Below, in pieces: positions 18,396 to 28,071 of a stretch of 43,345 bases of DNA. A model generated the notes under the pieces. It had not been told where the DNA came from and made no database searches. It saw only the letters and a list, made by a program, of their open reading frames with translations. The DNA comes from an uncultured Ectothiorhodospiraceae bacterium (GTDB taxonomy: Bacteria; Pseudomonadota; Gammaproteobacteria; S012-40): contig CALZJE010000021.1 of NCBI GenBank assembly GCA_945787715.1, forward strand, positions 1 to 43,345, read 5' to 3'. Positions within the stretch are counted from its first letter, which is position 1. Each line of letters begins with the position of its first letter. The position numbers and the translations under genes were made by a program.

Positions 18396-19556
18396 ATGTT
18401 AAAAGACTATGTATTCACATCTGAATCAGTTTCAGAAGGACATCCAGATAAAGTTGCAGATCAAATTTCTGACGCTGTATTAGACGCCATTTTGGAGCAA
18501 GACCCAAAAGCTCGTGTTGCTTGCGAAACCCTGGTTAATACCGGAATGGTCATCCTTTCTGGTGAGATAACCACCAGTGCCTGGGTTGATATGCAGGACA
18601 TCGCCCGCAATACAATAAAACGCATTGGTTATAATCACTCTGATATGGGTTTTGATTGGGAATCCTGTGCAGTTATCACATCAATCGATAAACAATCAGC
18701 TGACATTGCACAAGGTGTTGATGAATTTGACGATCATGAACAAGGTGCCGGTGACCAAGGTTTAATGTTTGGTTATGCCAGCAATGAAACTGATGTATTA
18801 ATGCCTGCGCCAATCACATATGCTCATCGTTTAGTTAAACGCCAAGCTGAAGTTCGTAAAAATGGCGTATTATCATGGTTGCGTCCTGATGCAAAAAGTC
18901 AGGTTACTTTCCGCTATGAAAACAATCAGCCAGTCGGTATTGAAGCCGTTGTTCTTTCAACGCAGCACTCCCCAGAAATTAAACAAGCAGATTTGATCGA
19001 AGCGGTACGCGAAGAGATCATCAAGCCGGTTCTTCCTGAAGAGTGGTTAAGTAAGGAAACTAAATACTTTATCAACCCAACTGGGCGTTTCGTCATTGGC
19101 GGACCAGTTGGCGATTGCGGATTAACTGGTCGTAAAATTATTGTTGATACTTACGGTGGTATGGCTCGCCATGGTGGTGGTGCTTTTTCTGGTAAAGATC
19201 CATCAAAAGTCGATAGATCAGCAGCCTATGCTGGTCGCTATGTTGCAAAAAATATTGTTGCAGCTGAACTCGCTGACAAATGTGAAATCCAAATTTCTTA
19301 TGCAATCGGCGTGTCTGAACCGACTTCTATTTCTATCGAAACATTCGGTACTGAGAAAATTGAACATTCAAGAATTATTGAATTAGTCCGAGAACATTTT
19401 GACCTACGAGCTAAGGGCTTGGTTAATATGCTCGATCTACTTAAACCAATTTACAGAAATACTGCAGCATACGGACACTTTGGCCGAGAAGAACCTGAAT
19501 TTTCCTGGGAAAAAACAGACAAAGCCGACGCTCTTAAATCTGCCGCAGGATTATAA
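18396..19556 (+). CDS. metK: S-adenosylmethionine synthase
   Basis: 386 residues. It makes S-adenosylmethionine from methionine and ATP. All signatures are visible: [58 protein letters not shown], the P-loop-like [23 protein letters not shown], and EISYAIG-type text near the end. A GAGGGAAGCA ribosome site precedes the ATG. It is first of the methyl-cycle cluster metK-ahcY-metF. The 137-base upstream region, divergent from the redoxin gene, shows no recognisable SAM riboswitch or MetJ box. Confidence 0.98.
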   Translation: MLKDYVFTSESVSEGHPDKVADQISDAVLDAILEQDPKARVACETLVNTGMVILSGEITTSAWVDMQDIARNTIKRIGYNHSDMGFDWESCAVITSIDKQSADIAQGVDEFDDHEQGAGDQGLMFGYASNETDVLMPAPITYAHRLVKRQAEVRKNGVLSWLRPDAKSQVTFRYENNQPVGIEAVVLSTQHSPEIKQADLIEAVREEIIKPVLPEEWLSKETKYFINPTGRFVIGGPVGDCGLTGRKIIVDTYGGMARHGGGAFSGKDPSKVDRSAAYAGRYVAKNIVAAELADKCEIQISYAIGVSEPTSISIETFGTEKIEHSRIIELVREHFDLRAKGLVNMLDLLKPIYRNTAAYGHFGREEPEFSWEKTDKADALKSAAGL

Positions 19557-19580
19557 AACAGCCCTATATAATCGGGCGCA

Positions 19581-19637
19581 CCTAACTTTTACGAGAAGCG
19601 TTGCAGCAGACACTCTGCCAGGCTCGAAAAAATTAGG
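19581..19637 (+). promoter_or_regulatory. S-adenosylhomocysteine (SAH) riboswitch upstream of ahcY
   Basis: The core at 19592-19626 reads CGAG AAGCG TTGCAGC ... GCC AGG CTCG, which matches the SAH riboswitch consensus (GAGnAGCGnTGC...GCCAGGCTCG) closely. P1 is CGAG (19592-19595) with CTCG (19623-19626). It appears extended outward: TTTT with AAAA, and CCTAA (19581-19585) with TTAGG (19633-19637). Known SAH riboswitches turn on SAH-recycling genes when SAH accumulates; this one lies 53 bases before ahcY. A TATAAT hexamer at 19567-19572 could be its own -10 box, though no good -35 box is visible. Confidence 0.9.
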
Positions 19638-19689
19638 CTTACTTAAATAGATACAACCGCGCTTATTAAATTCACGGAGAATAACCTTA

Positions 19690-20991
19690 ATGAACGCTGT
19701 CGCTGAAAATGACTACAAAGTAGCTGACATGTCCCTGGCCGATTGGGGCCGCAAAGAAGTTTTAATTGCTGAAACTGAAATGCCTGGATTAATGGCATTG
19801 CGTGAAGAATACGCCGGCAAAAAACCTTTAGCGGGTGCACGCATCGCTGGCTGCCTTCACATGACTATCCAAACTGCTGTTTTAATGGAAACATTAGTAG
19901 ATCTGGGTGCAGAAATTCGCTGGTCATCTTGCAATATCTTTTCAACTCAAGACCAGGCCGCAGCAGCCATGGCTCAAGCAGGAATTCCAACATTTGCCTG
20001 GAAAGGTGAAACGGAGGAAGAAGCTGAGTGGTGTATAGAGCAAACAATCATTGGCCCTAACGGCTGGCGGCCAAACATGATTCTTGATGATGGTGGAGAT
20101 TTAACCATCATGATGCATGAAAAATTCCCAGAATTACTTAGCGATGTTAAAGGCCTTTCTGAAGAAACGACGACTGGTGTTCACCGTCTTTATGAAATGG
20201 TTCAAAAAGGCGAATTAAAAGTTCCTGCGATTAACGTCAATGACTCAGTAACAAAATCAAAATTTGATAATTTGTATGGCTGCCGTGAATCATTACTCGA
20301 TGGAATCAAGCGTGCAACTGACGTAATGATAGCTGGTAAAACATGTGTAGTACTTGGTTACGGCGATGTAGGTAAAGGTTGCGCGCAAGCATTCCGCGGC
20401 ATGGGAGCAACAGTATGGGTGACAGAAATTGATCCAATATGTGCACTACAAGCGGCAATGGAAGGCTATTGCGTTGTTGATATGGACGACGCTGCCAAAG
20501 CTGGCGATATTTTCGTAACTACAACAGGCAACGTCGATGTTATTACTCACGACCACATGGTTGCAATGAAAAATGAAGCTATTGTTTGTAACATTGGACA
20601 TTTTGACTCTGAGATTGCTATCGCTTCAATTCGCAAATATGAGTGGGATAACATCAAACCTCAGGTGGATCATGTAACATTCCCTGATGGTAAAAAAATT
20701 ACCGTATTAGCGGAAGGCCGACTAGTAAACCTTGGCTGCGCCACTGGTCATCCAAGCTTCGTCATGTCAGCATCTTTCACTAACCAGGTGATGGCTCAAA
20801 TCGAGCTTTGGATCAATGCGGACAACTACGAAAATAAAGTTTATGTATTGCCAAAACACCTTGATGAAAAAGTTGCTCGCTTACATCTCAAGAAAATTGG
20901 TGCACAGATAACCACATTAACCAAGAAACAATCTGACTACCTAGGCATTCCTACTGAAGGCCCATACAAGCCAGAGCATTACCGTTATTAA
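19690..20991 (+). CDS. ahcY: Adenosylhomocysteinase
   Basis: 433 residues. This NAD-dependent cytoplasmic enzyme splits S-adenosylhomocysteine into adenosine and homocysteine, removing product inhibition of methyltransferases. Signatures: [66 protein letters not shown], the substrate/NAD region [36 protein letters not shown], the dinucleotide motif [10 protein letters not shown], and the C-terminal PYKPEHYRY. It is regulated by the SAH riboswitch just upstream and followed by a strong terminator, so metF may have its own promoter. A CACGGAGA ribosome site lies before the ATG. Confidence 0.98.
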   Translation: MNAVAENDYKVADMSLADWGRKEVLIAETEMPGLMALREEYAGKKPLAGARIAGCLHMTIQTAVLMETLVDLGAEIRWSSCNIFSTQDQAAAAMAQAGIPTFAWKGETEEEAEWCIEQTIIGPNGWRPNMILDDGGDLTIMMHEKFPELLSDVKGLSEETTTGVHRLYEMVQKGELKVPAINVNDSVTKSKFDNLYGCRESLLDGIKRATDVMIAGKTCVVLGYGDVGKGCAQAFRGMGATVWVTEIDPICALQAAMEGYCVVDMDDAAKAGDIFVTTTGNVDVITHDHMVAMKNEAIVCNIGHFDSEIAIASIRKYEWDNIKPQVDHVTFPDGKKITVLAEGRLVNLGCATGHPSFVMSASFTNQVMAQIELWINADNYENKVYVLPKHLDEKVARLHLKKIGAQITTLTKKQSDYLGIPTEGPYKPEHYRY

Positions 20992-21009
20992 TATCTAGCC
21001 ATACTTATT

Positions 21010-21048
21010 GCCCGTGTATTGAAAACATTCTATATACGGGCATTTTTT
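21010..21048 (+). terminator. Rho-independent terminator after ahcY
   Basis: A nine-pair stem (GCCCGTGTA 21010-21018 with TATACGGGC 21033-21041, one G-T pair) is followed by ATTTTTT. It lies 18 bases after the ahcY stop. Confidence 0.9.
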
Positions 21049-21059
21049 ATTTAGACATA

Positions 21060-21088
21060 TATCTTCTTCCCTCTTTACGAAGAAGATA
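21060..21088 (+). promoter_or_regulatory. Hairpin in the metF leader
   Basis: Arms TATCTTCTTC (21060-21069) and GAAGAAGATA (21079-21088) enclose a 9-base loop, ending 19 bases before the metF ATG. No T-run follows, so it is not a terminator; it may be a leader hairpin affecting translation or stability. Confidence 0.4.
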
Positions 21089-21107
21089 GTAATAATGGTA
21101 CGAATTC

Positions 21108-21959
21108 ATGAACTCTCAAAAAGACTTTAAAAAAACCTATAGTATTGAGTTCTTCCCTCCCAAAACACCCAAAGGCGCTGAAAATCTTCGCAAAACTCGA
21201 TTGGAACTCGCGAAGCTAAAACCCGCTTATATCTCAGTCACTTTTGGCGCTGGAGGTTCAACTCAAGATGGTACAATTGAAACAGTAACGGAAATTCAAG
21301 CGTCAGGAATTTCTGCAGCCCCCCACCTCTCCTGTATCGCTTCAACAAAGCGAGAAATATCCACTATTCTTGAGTTATATAAGTCTAGAGGTATAAGCCG
21401 CATTGTTGCACTAAGAGGTGATATGCCCTCGGGGATGCAAGCACCCAGTGAGCTTCGTTATGCAAACGAACTTGTTGAATTCATCCGGGAAGAAACGGGG
21501 AATCACTTTAAAATTGAAGTCGCTGCCTATCCAGAATTCCATCCTCAAGCAAAAAGTGCTTCAGATGATTTAAAGAACTTTAAGCGTAAAGTGGAAGCCG
21601 GGGCAGACAGTGCAATTACGCAATACTTTTTTAATCCTGATGCTTATTTCAGCTTTGTTGATAGCTGTGAAAAGATGGAGGTCAATATTCCAATCATTCC
21701 AGGCATCATGCCAATTACAAATCATAACCAATTGGTAAGATTCTCCGACATGTGTGGCGCTGAAATACCTCGTTGGATTAAAAAGCGGCTGGAAGATTTT
21801 GGTGATGACATTAATTCCATTCAGGCTTTTGGTATGGATGTAACCATTCAACTATGCGAAAAATTGTTATCTAATGGCGCTCCTGGAATTCACTTTTATT
21901 CCATGAACAAAGCAGAGCCTACCACGCAAATTTGGAATGCTTTAGGCTTGAAAAACTAA
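21108..21959 (+). CDS. metF: Methylenetetrahydrofolate reductase
   Basis: 283 residues, the length of bacterial FAD-containing MetF. It reduces 5,10-methylene-THF to 5-methyl-THF for methionine synthesis. Visible motifs: SIEFFPPKTPKG (substrate/folate side), YISVTFGAGGSTQDGT, the SPH-like APHLSCIAS, RIVALRGDMP, FKIEVAAYPEFHPQA, GADSAITQYFFNPDAYFSF, IIPGIMPITN and GAPGIHFYSMNKAEPT. It is the third member of the methyl-cycle cluster, separated from ahcY by a terminator. The ribosome site is weak. It ends at a strong terminator. Confidence 0.97.
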   Translation: MNSQKDFKKTYSIEFFPPKTPKGAENLRKTRLELAKLKPAYISVTFGAGGSTQDGTIETVTEIQASGISAAPHLSCIASTKREISTILELYKSRGISRIVALRGDMPSGMQAPSELRYANELVEFIREETGNHFKIEVAAYPEFHPQAKSASDDLKNFKRKVEAGADSAITQYFFNPDAYFSFVDSCEKMEVNIPIIPGIMPITNHNQLVRFSDMCGAEIPRWIKKRLEDFGDDINSIQAFGMDVTIQLCEKLLSNGAPGIHFYSMNKAEPTTQIWNALGLKN

Positions 21960-21968
21960 TCAAAAAAA

Positions 21969-21986
21969 GGCGCTTTAATAAGCGCC
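21969..21986. terminator. Bidirectional terminator after metF
   Basis: GGCGCTT (21969-21975), loop TAAT, AAGCGCC (21980-21986), preceded by A7 and followed by T7. It serves metF and, on the other strand, the Lcl-domain gene pair. Confidence 0.93.
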
Positions 21987-22010
21987 TTTTTTTGCCTATT
22001 TCAGATGCAA

Positions 22011-22571
22011 CTAAGGTGTTTGTACATCCCGAACCAACCTCAAATAGTTTTGAGTCGTATAATCCAACGACAATGCTTGACCGCTTAAAAAGTTAATCAA
22101 TCGAATTGAAGTACCACCATAAGTTGGCGTGTTAGTCCAAAAGCTACCATCAGCAGAAAATCCACTTAATGGAAAAACAAATTCATTGATTGCAGGACTA
22201 TAACATTGATGTTCAATTATTGAGGCTAGCTCTTTAATATTTGGCATTCGCCAATCAGAATAACCTAAATAGTCAGTTGAATTTGCTATGTCTACCGCTT
22301 TTAATGCTGCTTTCCAAGTAATTGTCGCATCAGATTCAAGTTCGCAATTCACTTTACCAACATCCCAACTTGAACCCCAGAAACAGCGCGCCCACATTAA
22401 CCCAGTTTTATAGTCTTCAATAACCTCTACATCCTGACCAACTAAATTCAAGTTAGTAAATTGTGTGGATGGTGTGGTTGTCGACAAAGTGTCAAGACAT
22501 GTCGATGCATGTAGAGCAGTGTAGCTGAACAAGAGGAATGTAACAGGTGCAATGAGTTTAAATTTTTTCAT
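22011..22571 (-). CDS. Secreted Lcl/DUF1566 domain protein
   Basis: 186 residues from ATG 22571, chosen for its AGGAGG site eight bases upstream; a TTG at 22577 would add two residues. It has a signal peptide (residues ~1-22, ending near ALHA), then one Lcl C-terminal (DUF1566) domain: EVIEDYKTGLMWARC, ITWKAALKAVDIANS, YSDWRMPNIKELASIIEHQCYSPAIN, GSFWTNTPT and a final YLRLVRD. Four cysteines could form disulfides. DUF1566 domains occur in cell-surface and adhesin-like proteins (e.g. Legionella Lcl, which binds glycosaminoglycans). The stop of the preceding Lcl/Calx-beta gene lies within this gene's ribosome site, so the two are tightly coupled. Confidence 0.85.
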   Translation of the reverse strand: MKKFKLIAPVTFLLFSYTALHASTCLDTLSTTTPSTQFTNLNLVGQDVEVIEDYKTGLMWARCFWGSSWDVGKVNCELESDATITWKAALKAVDIANSTDYLGYSDWRMPNIKELASIIEHQCYSPAINEFVFPLSGFSADGSFWTNTPTYGGTSIRLINFLSGQALSLDYTTQNYLRLVRDVQTP

Positions 22572-22583
22572 TAACAATTCCTC

Positions 22584-24317
22584 CTAAGGCAATACTGTTG
22601 GTTCAATTTTACTATCATTTACTAAGCGAATAGTATGACCAACAAATCTATTTTTTTCAGCCAAGCCTTCGACAAGACCTCTAAATTTTATTGTCCGAAC
22701 CAAGTTGGGGTCTGGTGCATATGTTGTAGAAGACCAAGTTTGAGAAACGCCTAATGTGTCACCAGCAAAATAGTTGCCATCATATGCGACAGTGCTTGAG
22801 TTACTATAATCAATCAAAGTTCGCAATTCCTCGATCGTTGGTAGTCGCCAATCTGTTAAACCACAGAGTTGAGCTGCATTAATTTCCGCAACATAAAAAG
22901 ATGTATTACAACTCGATAATGAATCCTCGGCACATTGATAATCACCAATTTGACCTGAGACACCACCGTTAGTTGAAAAATCTGGATCATACCAGTGAAA
23001 ATCACGACTCGCTGCTCGCAAGCCAACATTTGAGTCGATTTTAACTTCCCAAATTAAGCCGGTATTATTATCTTTTACACAGTCCCAAGGAACGACTCTA
23101 TTGCCTTCATCATCAACAAAAACAACTGCTGTAGTGGAACTTCCATCACTCATAAGTTTTGTATAGTTAAATCCACTTTTGCCAACATCTAAAGAATCAA
23201 GGCCATGACTGTGATCCATTTGCGCTTCAAAATCTTGCAATGCAGCTTCCACTGCCGCTACTTTTTCTTCCTCAGTGAGCGTATCATAATCTGGTATATC
23301 CACAGCAGGGTCGACAATACTTCGGCCAAACGCTGCCCTCGCCCCTGAATCGTTTAAAAGCACTTTTCTAATAGTTCCTTCCGGGTCGGTATCATCATCT
23401 ATAATGGCAAAGCTCAAGGCACTACCATCATCAGTATTGGCATCGCTAACAGCGACTAGACTAAACTCCACTGACTCAGTGTTTTCACTTAATCCGTCAT
23501 TAACCAACTGAAATTCTAAAATCTTATCTTTATCACCTGCAGAGATGGTTATATTAGCGCTGGCTGTTTCCAACTTTTCGTATATTTCATTACCTTCATC
23601 ATCTTTTTTTAATTCTAGCAATATGTAGTCAATTAGATAAGCCGCAGTAATACCAACAACCTCTGAATTCGAATTTTCTACACTTCGAGAAATCCCTACA
23701 ACAGTGTCAACGCCGCTTATTTTATCCAGAGAAATCCTAAAAGGAACTTTTAGGGGAACTTTATTTTCACCCTCTTCAACATCCCCTTCAGATAGTGATG
23801 TTGAGAGGGTATCATCAACTAACTCAATAGAGACGATTGGAGTTGGATCATCATTCACAATGGAAATGGTTCCGTTATCATCAATTATTTTTGCACCAGT
23901 TGACTTGGTTAACTCAACTAAAAATTGCTCTTTTGCTTCATATACTGTGTCATTAACAATTGAGACAGGTATGTATAAAGTATCATCTGTTCCGGAATTA
24001 AAAACTAATGTTCCTTGTGAACCAATAAAATCAGCGCCATCAGGATTATCTGCATCCCTTATTGTTGCTAGGGAAGAAGAGCCCGTTTCTTTGGAAGAGG
24101 TAACAGAATACTCAACAGTAACTTCCCCGCCACCCTCACGCTCGATTTTAACAGGAACTTGAAAGACAGTTATTTCATCATTTTCTTCAGTAATTGAAAA
24201 ATCTTGCGCATATATCCCATGAGCCACCTCGGGTGTTTCATCGGGTTTTTTAGAGCAACCGAATACCCCGAAAAACAGAACGGAAACCAGGATAGAAATC
24301 AGAATATTTTTTTGCAC
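22584..24317 (-). CDS. Lipoprotein with Calx-beta repeats and Lcl/DUF1566 domain
   Basis: 577 residues, GTG start at 24317 with GAGAGG six bases upstream. The N-terminal signal ends in a lipobox (FGVFGC, Cys21). Two Calx-beta-like domains follow: residues ~35-155 (VTVEYSVTSS...GTLVFNSGTDDTLYIPVSIVNDTVYEAKEQFLVELTKSTGA, ending SIVNDD) and ~160-305 (ending FAIIDDD). A linker leads to a C-terminal Lcl/DUF1566 domain (~400-570) with CVKDNNTGLIWEVK, LTDWRLPTIEELRTLIDYS and WSSTTY. Calx-beta domains bind Ca2+ in surface proteins. The architecture suggests an envelope-anchored adhesin or matrix protein; this is inference. It overlaps functionally with the downstream Lcl gene, six bases on. Confidence 0.85.
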   Translation of the reverse strand: MQKNILISILVSVLFFGVFGCSKKPDETPEVAHGIYAQDFSITEENDEITVFQVPVKIEREGGGEVTVEYSVTSSKETGSSSLATIRDADNPDGADFIGSQGTLVFNSGTDDTLYIPVSIVNDTVYEAKEQFLVELTKSTGAKIIDDNGTISIVNDDPTPIVSIELVDDTLSTSLSEGDVEEGENKVPLKVPFRISLDKISGVDTVVGISRSVENSNSEVVGITAAYLIDYILLELKKDDEGNEIYEKLETASANITISAGDKDKILEFQLVNDGLSENTESVEFSLVAVSDANTDDGSALSFAIIDDDTDPEGTIRKVLLNDSGARAAFGRSIVDPAVDIPDYDTLTEEEKVAAVEAALQDFEAQMDHSHGLDSLDVGKSGFNYTKLMSDGSSTTAVVFVDDEGNRVVPWDCVKDNNTGLIWEVKIDSNVGLRAASRDFHWYDPDFSTNGGVSGQIGDYQCAEDSLSSCNTSFYVAEINAAQLCGLTDWRLPTIEELRTLIDYSNSSTVAYDGNYFAGDTLGVSQTWSSTTYAPDPNLVRTIKFRGLVEGLAEKNRFVGHTIRLVNDSKIEPTVLP

Positions 24318-24641
24318 ACTGAACCTCTCTGCTATGTTAAGCGTTAATGCAACTCAACGTGTACAGTCATTTATTTATGTTATGACATCAATAATATAGC
24401 TCGGAAACTATACCACACTTAAAACTGACTGTGTATGATGCGTCCCAGCGATATCCATAATCTATCGATACATGAAGAAATTTGAAATTTTATTGTTATT
24501 AGTAGACTATATACACAACGGGATCAAACACCTATATTTAACTTTGAAATAAAGTGCAGGTTGTATGTAAGCCATTCCTGATTGACCATTAATTACTGTT
24601 CAAATATCGTCCATTTCCATGAATTATTTAGGCTTAACTCC
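24318..24641. other. Divergent promoter region between the Lcl lipoprotein gene and bioA
   Basis: 324 bases, AT-rich, with no gene. It should carry promoters in both directions. I found no BirA-type biotin operator (TTGTAAACC/GGTTTACAA palindrome) and no recognisable riboswitch. Confidence 0.5.
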
Positions 24642-25988
24642 ATGAACAACTCATCTTTACTTAAGCGCGACTTGGCGGTGTTATGGCACCCCTGTACACA
24701 AATGAAAGACCATGAAACCTTACCATTAGTTCCAATTCATAGCGGCAAAGGTGTTTGGCTGAAAGACTATGAAGACAAAAAATACTTGGATGCAGTTAGC
24801 TCCTGGTGGGTAAATTTGTTTGGGCATTCCAATCCTAAAATTAGCAATGCAATAAAAAACCAAGTCGATACTTTGGAGCATGTGCTACTTGCAGGCTTTT
24901 CCCACGAACCTGCAATTTCACTTGCTGAAAAACTCATCGACATTAGCCCTCCGTCACTACAAAGATGTTTCTATGCCGACAATGGCTCATCTGCAGTGGA
25001 AGCTGCTTTAAAAATGAGTTATCACTATTGGCTCAACACGGGAAAAGAAAAAAAGACGAAATTCATAACGTTAAGTAACAGCTATCATGGCGAAACATTA
25101 GGTGCTCTGGCTGTTGGTGATGTGGCGTTGTATAAAAAAACTTACAAACCACTACTCATGGAATGCATTGTTGTTCCATCGCCTGATTGTTATGAGCGAG
25201 ATGAAGGGCAAAGCTGGGAAGAGCATAGTGAGAAAATGTTCCAACAGATGGAAAAAGCCTTGGCCAAACATGCTGACGAAACCTGCGCAGTAATCATTGA
25301 ACCGCTCATTCAGTGTGCAGGAAATATGCGCATGTATGATCCAATCTATATCAAACTGCTCAGAGAGGCCTGCGACAAATACAATGTTCATTTAATCGCC
25401 GATGAAATCGCAGTAGGTTTTGGTAGAACAGGCACCATGTTCGCTTGTGAGCAAGCGGATGTTTCACCTGATTATATGTGCTTATCTAAAGGCATAACAG
25501 GTGGTTATTTACCGCTTTCTGTAGTGCTTACTACTGACCAAATTTACCAGGCATTTTACGATGATTATGAAAACCTCACCGCATTTCTCCATTCACACAG
25601 TTACACCGGAAATCCGATCGCTTGCGCAGCAGCTCTCGCGACATTAGATATTTTTGAAAAAGAAAATATTATTGAGAAAAACAAATTTCTTGCAGAAAAA
25701 CTGGGCAGCTCGGTTGCCGACCTGCAAGATCATCCAAACATCGGTGAAGTGCGGCAGACAGGAATGGTTGTCGCGATGGAAATGTGTAAAAACAAAAAGA
25801 CTAAAGAGCCTTTTCCTTGGCAGGAGCGCCGAGGACTAAAAGTCTACTTGCATGGATTAGAAAACGGTGTGCTATTAAGGCCTTTAGGTAATGTTGTCTA
25901 TTTTATGCCACCCTATGTCATCACAAACGATGAAATCGATTTAATGGCGAGTGTAGCAAAATCAGGCATCGAGATAGCAGTGAGGTAG
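24642..25988 (+). CDS. bioA: Adenosylmethionine-8-amino-7-oxononanoate aminotransferase
   Basis: 448 residues from ATG 24642; a TTG frame to 24582 lacks support. This PLP enzyme of biotin synthesis transfers the amino group of SAM to KAPA to make DAPA. Class III aminotransferase features are present: LWHPCTQMKDH (BioA-type N-terminus), SSWWVNLFGHSNPKI, FYADNGSSAVEAALKMSYHYW, SNSYHGETLGALAVGD, IADEIAVGFGRTG (PLP Asp234) and LSKGITGGYLPLS (Schiff-base Lys263). The WHPCTQM start and the SAM-site tyrosine region favour BioA over other transaminases. No other bio gene is in the window, so bioA stands alone here. The ribosome site is poor. Confidence 0.95.
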   Translation: MNNSSLLKRDLAVLWHPCTQMKDHETLPLVPIHSGKGVWLKDYEDKKYLDAVSSWWVNLFGHSNPKISNAIKNQVDTLEHVLLAGFSHEPAISLAEKLIDISPPSLQRCFYADNGSSAVEAALKMSYHYWLNTGKEKKTKFITLSNSYHGETLGALAVGDVALYKKTYKPLLMECIVVPSPDCYERDEGQSWEEHSEKMFQQMEKALAKHADETCAVIIEPLIQCAGNMRMYDPIYIKLLREACDKYNVHLIADEIAVGFGRTGTMFACEQADVSPDYMCLSKGITGGYLPLSVVLTTDQIYQAFYDDYENLTAFLHSHSYTGNPIACAAALATLDIFEKENIIEKNKFLAEKLGSSVADLQDHPNIGEVRQTGMVVAMEMCKNKKTKEPFPWQERRGLKVYLHGLENGVLLRPLGNVVYFMPPYVITNDEIDLMASVAKSGIEIAVR

Positions 25989-25991
25989 TGC

Positions 25992-26008
25992 ATCTGATCA
26001 AATCAGAT
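25992..26008. terminator. Small hairpin between convergent bioA and ggt
   Basis: ATCTGAT (25992-25998), loop CAA, ATCAGAT (26002-26008), in the 33-base gap between the two stops. There is no T-run on either strand, so termination function is uncertain. Confidence 0.4.
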
Positions 26009-26021
26009 ACACCATAATAAA

Positions 26022-27713
26022 CTAGTGAGCCACGCGTGTTTTTGCATCTCCGACACCTCGAGGATCAGAGGCGGCTGAAACAATATTTGTGCGCTTATCC
26101 CACAATATTGCCTGCATGTTGCCATACTTCCAGCGCGTTTGCTCAAGCTCATGCCCCATAGATTCCAGCTTTGCTTTTTCGTCTTTGCTTAACGCACCCT
26201 CTTCATACTGAATTTTATCGGGTAAATATTGGTGGTGATAACGAGGCAAGCTCACCCATGAATCAGGCGTATTACCTGCCATAAAATCCATCGCACCCAG
26301 CATAACCATAGTAATAATTCTGCTACCACCAGGGGTGCCTAATATCGCTAAGCCATCTTCAGTCTCTAAAAATGTTGGCGTCATACTTGAAAGCGGACGT
26401 TTATATGGTGCTATTGCATTAGCTTCTGCTCCGACTAAACCATAGGCATTTGGTACGCCGGGCTTGGTAGAGAAATCATCCATCTCGTCGTTAAGCAAAA
26501 CACCAGTGCCTTGAGGTACAAAGCCAGATCCAAAAGGATAGTTAACCGTTACGGTTGCTGAGACTCGGTTACCTTCTTTATCTAGAATTGAAAAATGTGT
26601 GGTATGAAAACCCTCTTTGCTCGCTTCTATCCCAGGGAGGTTATTACTTTTGGTCGCTTTATCGCTACGAATACTTGCGCGCAATCCATCGGCATAAAGT
26701 TGATGCGTCAATTTTTCTACCGGGACTTTCACAAAATCAGGATCGCCCAAATAAATCGCTCTGTCGCGATAAGCACGTCTCATCGCTTCGACAATTAGAT
26801 GTTTTCGTATTGTTCGATCATAAGAGTCAAGATCATAAGCCGAGAGTATATTAAACATTTCAACCAACGCTACACCGCCTGATGAAGGAGGTGGAGCTGA
26901 AGTGATTTTCACCCCTTTGTAGTTACCAATCAGTGGCGCACGTTCCACGATTTTATAGTTATCCAAATCTTCTTCAGACCAAATACCACCAGCAGATTTA
27001 ACACCGCGGACGAGCTGTCGAGCAACTGGCCCTTTATAAAAACCATCATGGCCTTTGTTTGCAAGCGTTTCCAGAGTTACGGCTAAGTCCGGCTGTTTAA
27101 TAACATAACCAACAGCGGGGACTTCACCGTCAGCAAGAAAAATCTTTTTACTATCGATTGAAGACAGCAACACCTTTTTTCGAAAATCCGCCATACGTTG
27201 ATAATGCTCATCAACTTCAAAACCTTCTTTGGCATATCGGATAGAGGCAGCTAGCGTTTTTTCTAATGATAGGGTTCCGTATTTTTCAGACAGGTGTGCA
27301 ATCGCGGCAGGCACACCCGGAATTCCAGCAGAAAGAGGTCCATCCATCGACAAGCCAGGAATCACATCGCCGTTTTTATCTAGATACATATCACGATGGC
27401 CGGCAGAAGGCATGGTTTCCCTGCCATCAATCATGGTTTGATAACCATCTTTTGCTCGGTGAATTAACCAGAATCCGCCACCACCCATGCCGGAGCTATA
27501 AGGTTCAACCACAGCCAAAGCAGCGGTTACGGCAACGGCAGCATCAAACGCGTTGCCACCTTGAGTGAGAATTTCCATTCCCGCCTGTGTTGCCAAAGGA
27601 TGGGCCGATGCGACCGCTGAAGATTGTGGTGCTCGACCATCAAGTTTTTTTACTGGTGCAGCACATCCAAACAGCAACAGCACTGAAAGAAATAGGACGC
27701 TAATACGTTTCAT
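26022..27713 (-). CDS. ggt: Gamma-glutamyltransferase, lipoprotein form
   Basis: 563 residues. This Ntn-hydrolase cleaves or transfers the gamma-glutamyl group of glutathione; it self-processes at a Thr. The likely nucleophile is Thr371 in GFHTTHFSILDKEGN, which would start the small subunit. Other signatures: ASAHPLATQAGMEILTQGGNAFDAAVAVTAALAVVEPYSSGMGGGGF, DGRETMPSA, FGSGFVPQGTGVLLNDEMDDF, RPLSSMTPT and ILGTPGGSRI. The N-terminus has a lipobox (LLFGC, Cys17), so the enzyme should be membrane-anchored rather than soluble periplasmic like the E. coli enzyme. It probably recycles extracytoplasmic glutathione. It is convergent with bioA and lies downstream of the ferredoxin gene, beyond a terminator. 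Confidence 0.95.
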   Translation of the reverse strand: MKRISVLFLSVLLLFGCAAPVKKLDGRAPQSSAVASAHPLATQAGMEILTQGGNAFDAAVAVTAALAVVEPYSSGMGGGGFWLIHRAKDGYQTMIDGRETMPSAGHRDMYLDKNGDVIPGLSMDGPLSAGIPGVPAAIAHLSEKYGTLSLEKTLAASIRYAKEGFEVDEHYQRMADFRKKVLLSSIDSKKIFLADGEVPAVGYVIKQPDLAVTLETLANKGHDGFYKGPVARQLVRGVKSAGGIWSEEDLDNYKIVERAPLIGNYKGVKITSAPPPSSGGVALVEMFNILSAYDLDSYDRTIRKHLIVEAMRRAYRDRAIYLGDPDFVKVPVEKLTHQLYADGLRASIRSDKATKSNNLPGIEASKEGFHTTHFSILDKEGNRVSATVTVNYPFGSGFVPQGTGVLLNDEMDDFSTKPGVPNAYGLVGAEANAIAPYKRPLSSMTPTFLETEDGLAILGTPGGSRIITMVMLGAMDFMAGNTPDSWVSLPRYHHQYLPDKIQYEEGALSKDEKAKLESMGHELEQTRWKYGNMQAILWDKRTNIVSAASDPRGVGDAKTRVAH

Positions 27714-27754
27714 TGGAATGTTCCCTCATAATAATGATTCCCCAGATACAAAAA

Positions 27755-27772
27755 AGGCCCGTTTCCGAGCCT
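27755..27772 (-). terminator. Terminator after the ferredoxin gene
   Basis: On the minus strand, AGGCTCG, a GAAA tetraloop and CGGGCCT are followed by a T-run (A-run at 27750-27755 on the plus strand). It lies about 20 bases past the fdx stop and before the ggt start. Confidence 0.88.
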
Positions 27773-27793
27773 CTTTTCTATACCCCTATAACC

Positions 27794-28051
<258 letters not shown>

Positions 28052-28071
28052 TTAGTGGCTCCAAAAGCTAT

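Noticed and set aside
23704-24162. 152-codon plus-strand frame
   Set aside because: It is antisense to the Calx-beta/Lcl lipoprotein gene, whose protein signatures are clear on the minus strand.
24318-24641. BirA operator upstream of bioA
   Set aside because: No palindrome resembling TTGTAAACC/GGTTTACAA is present.
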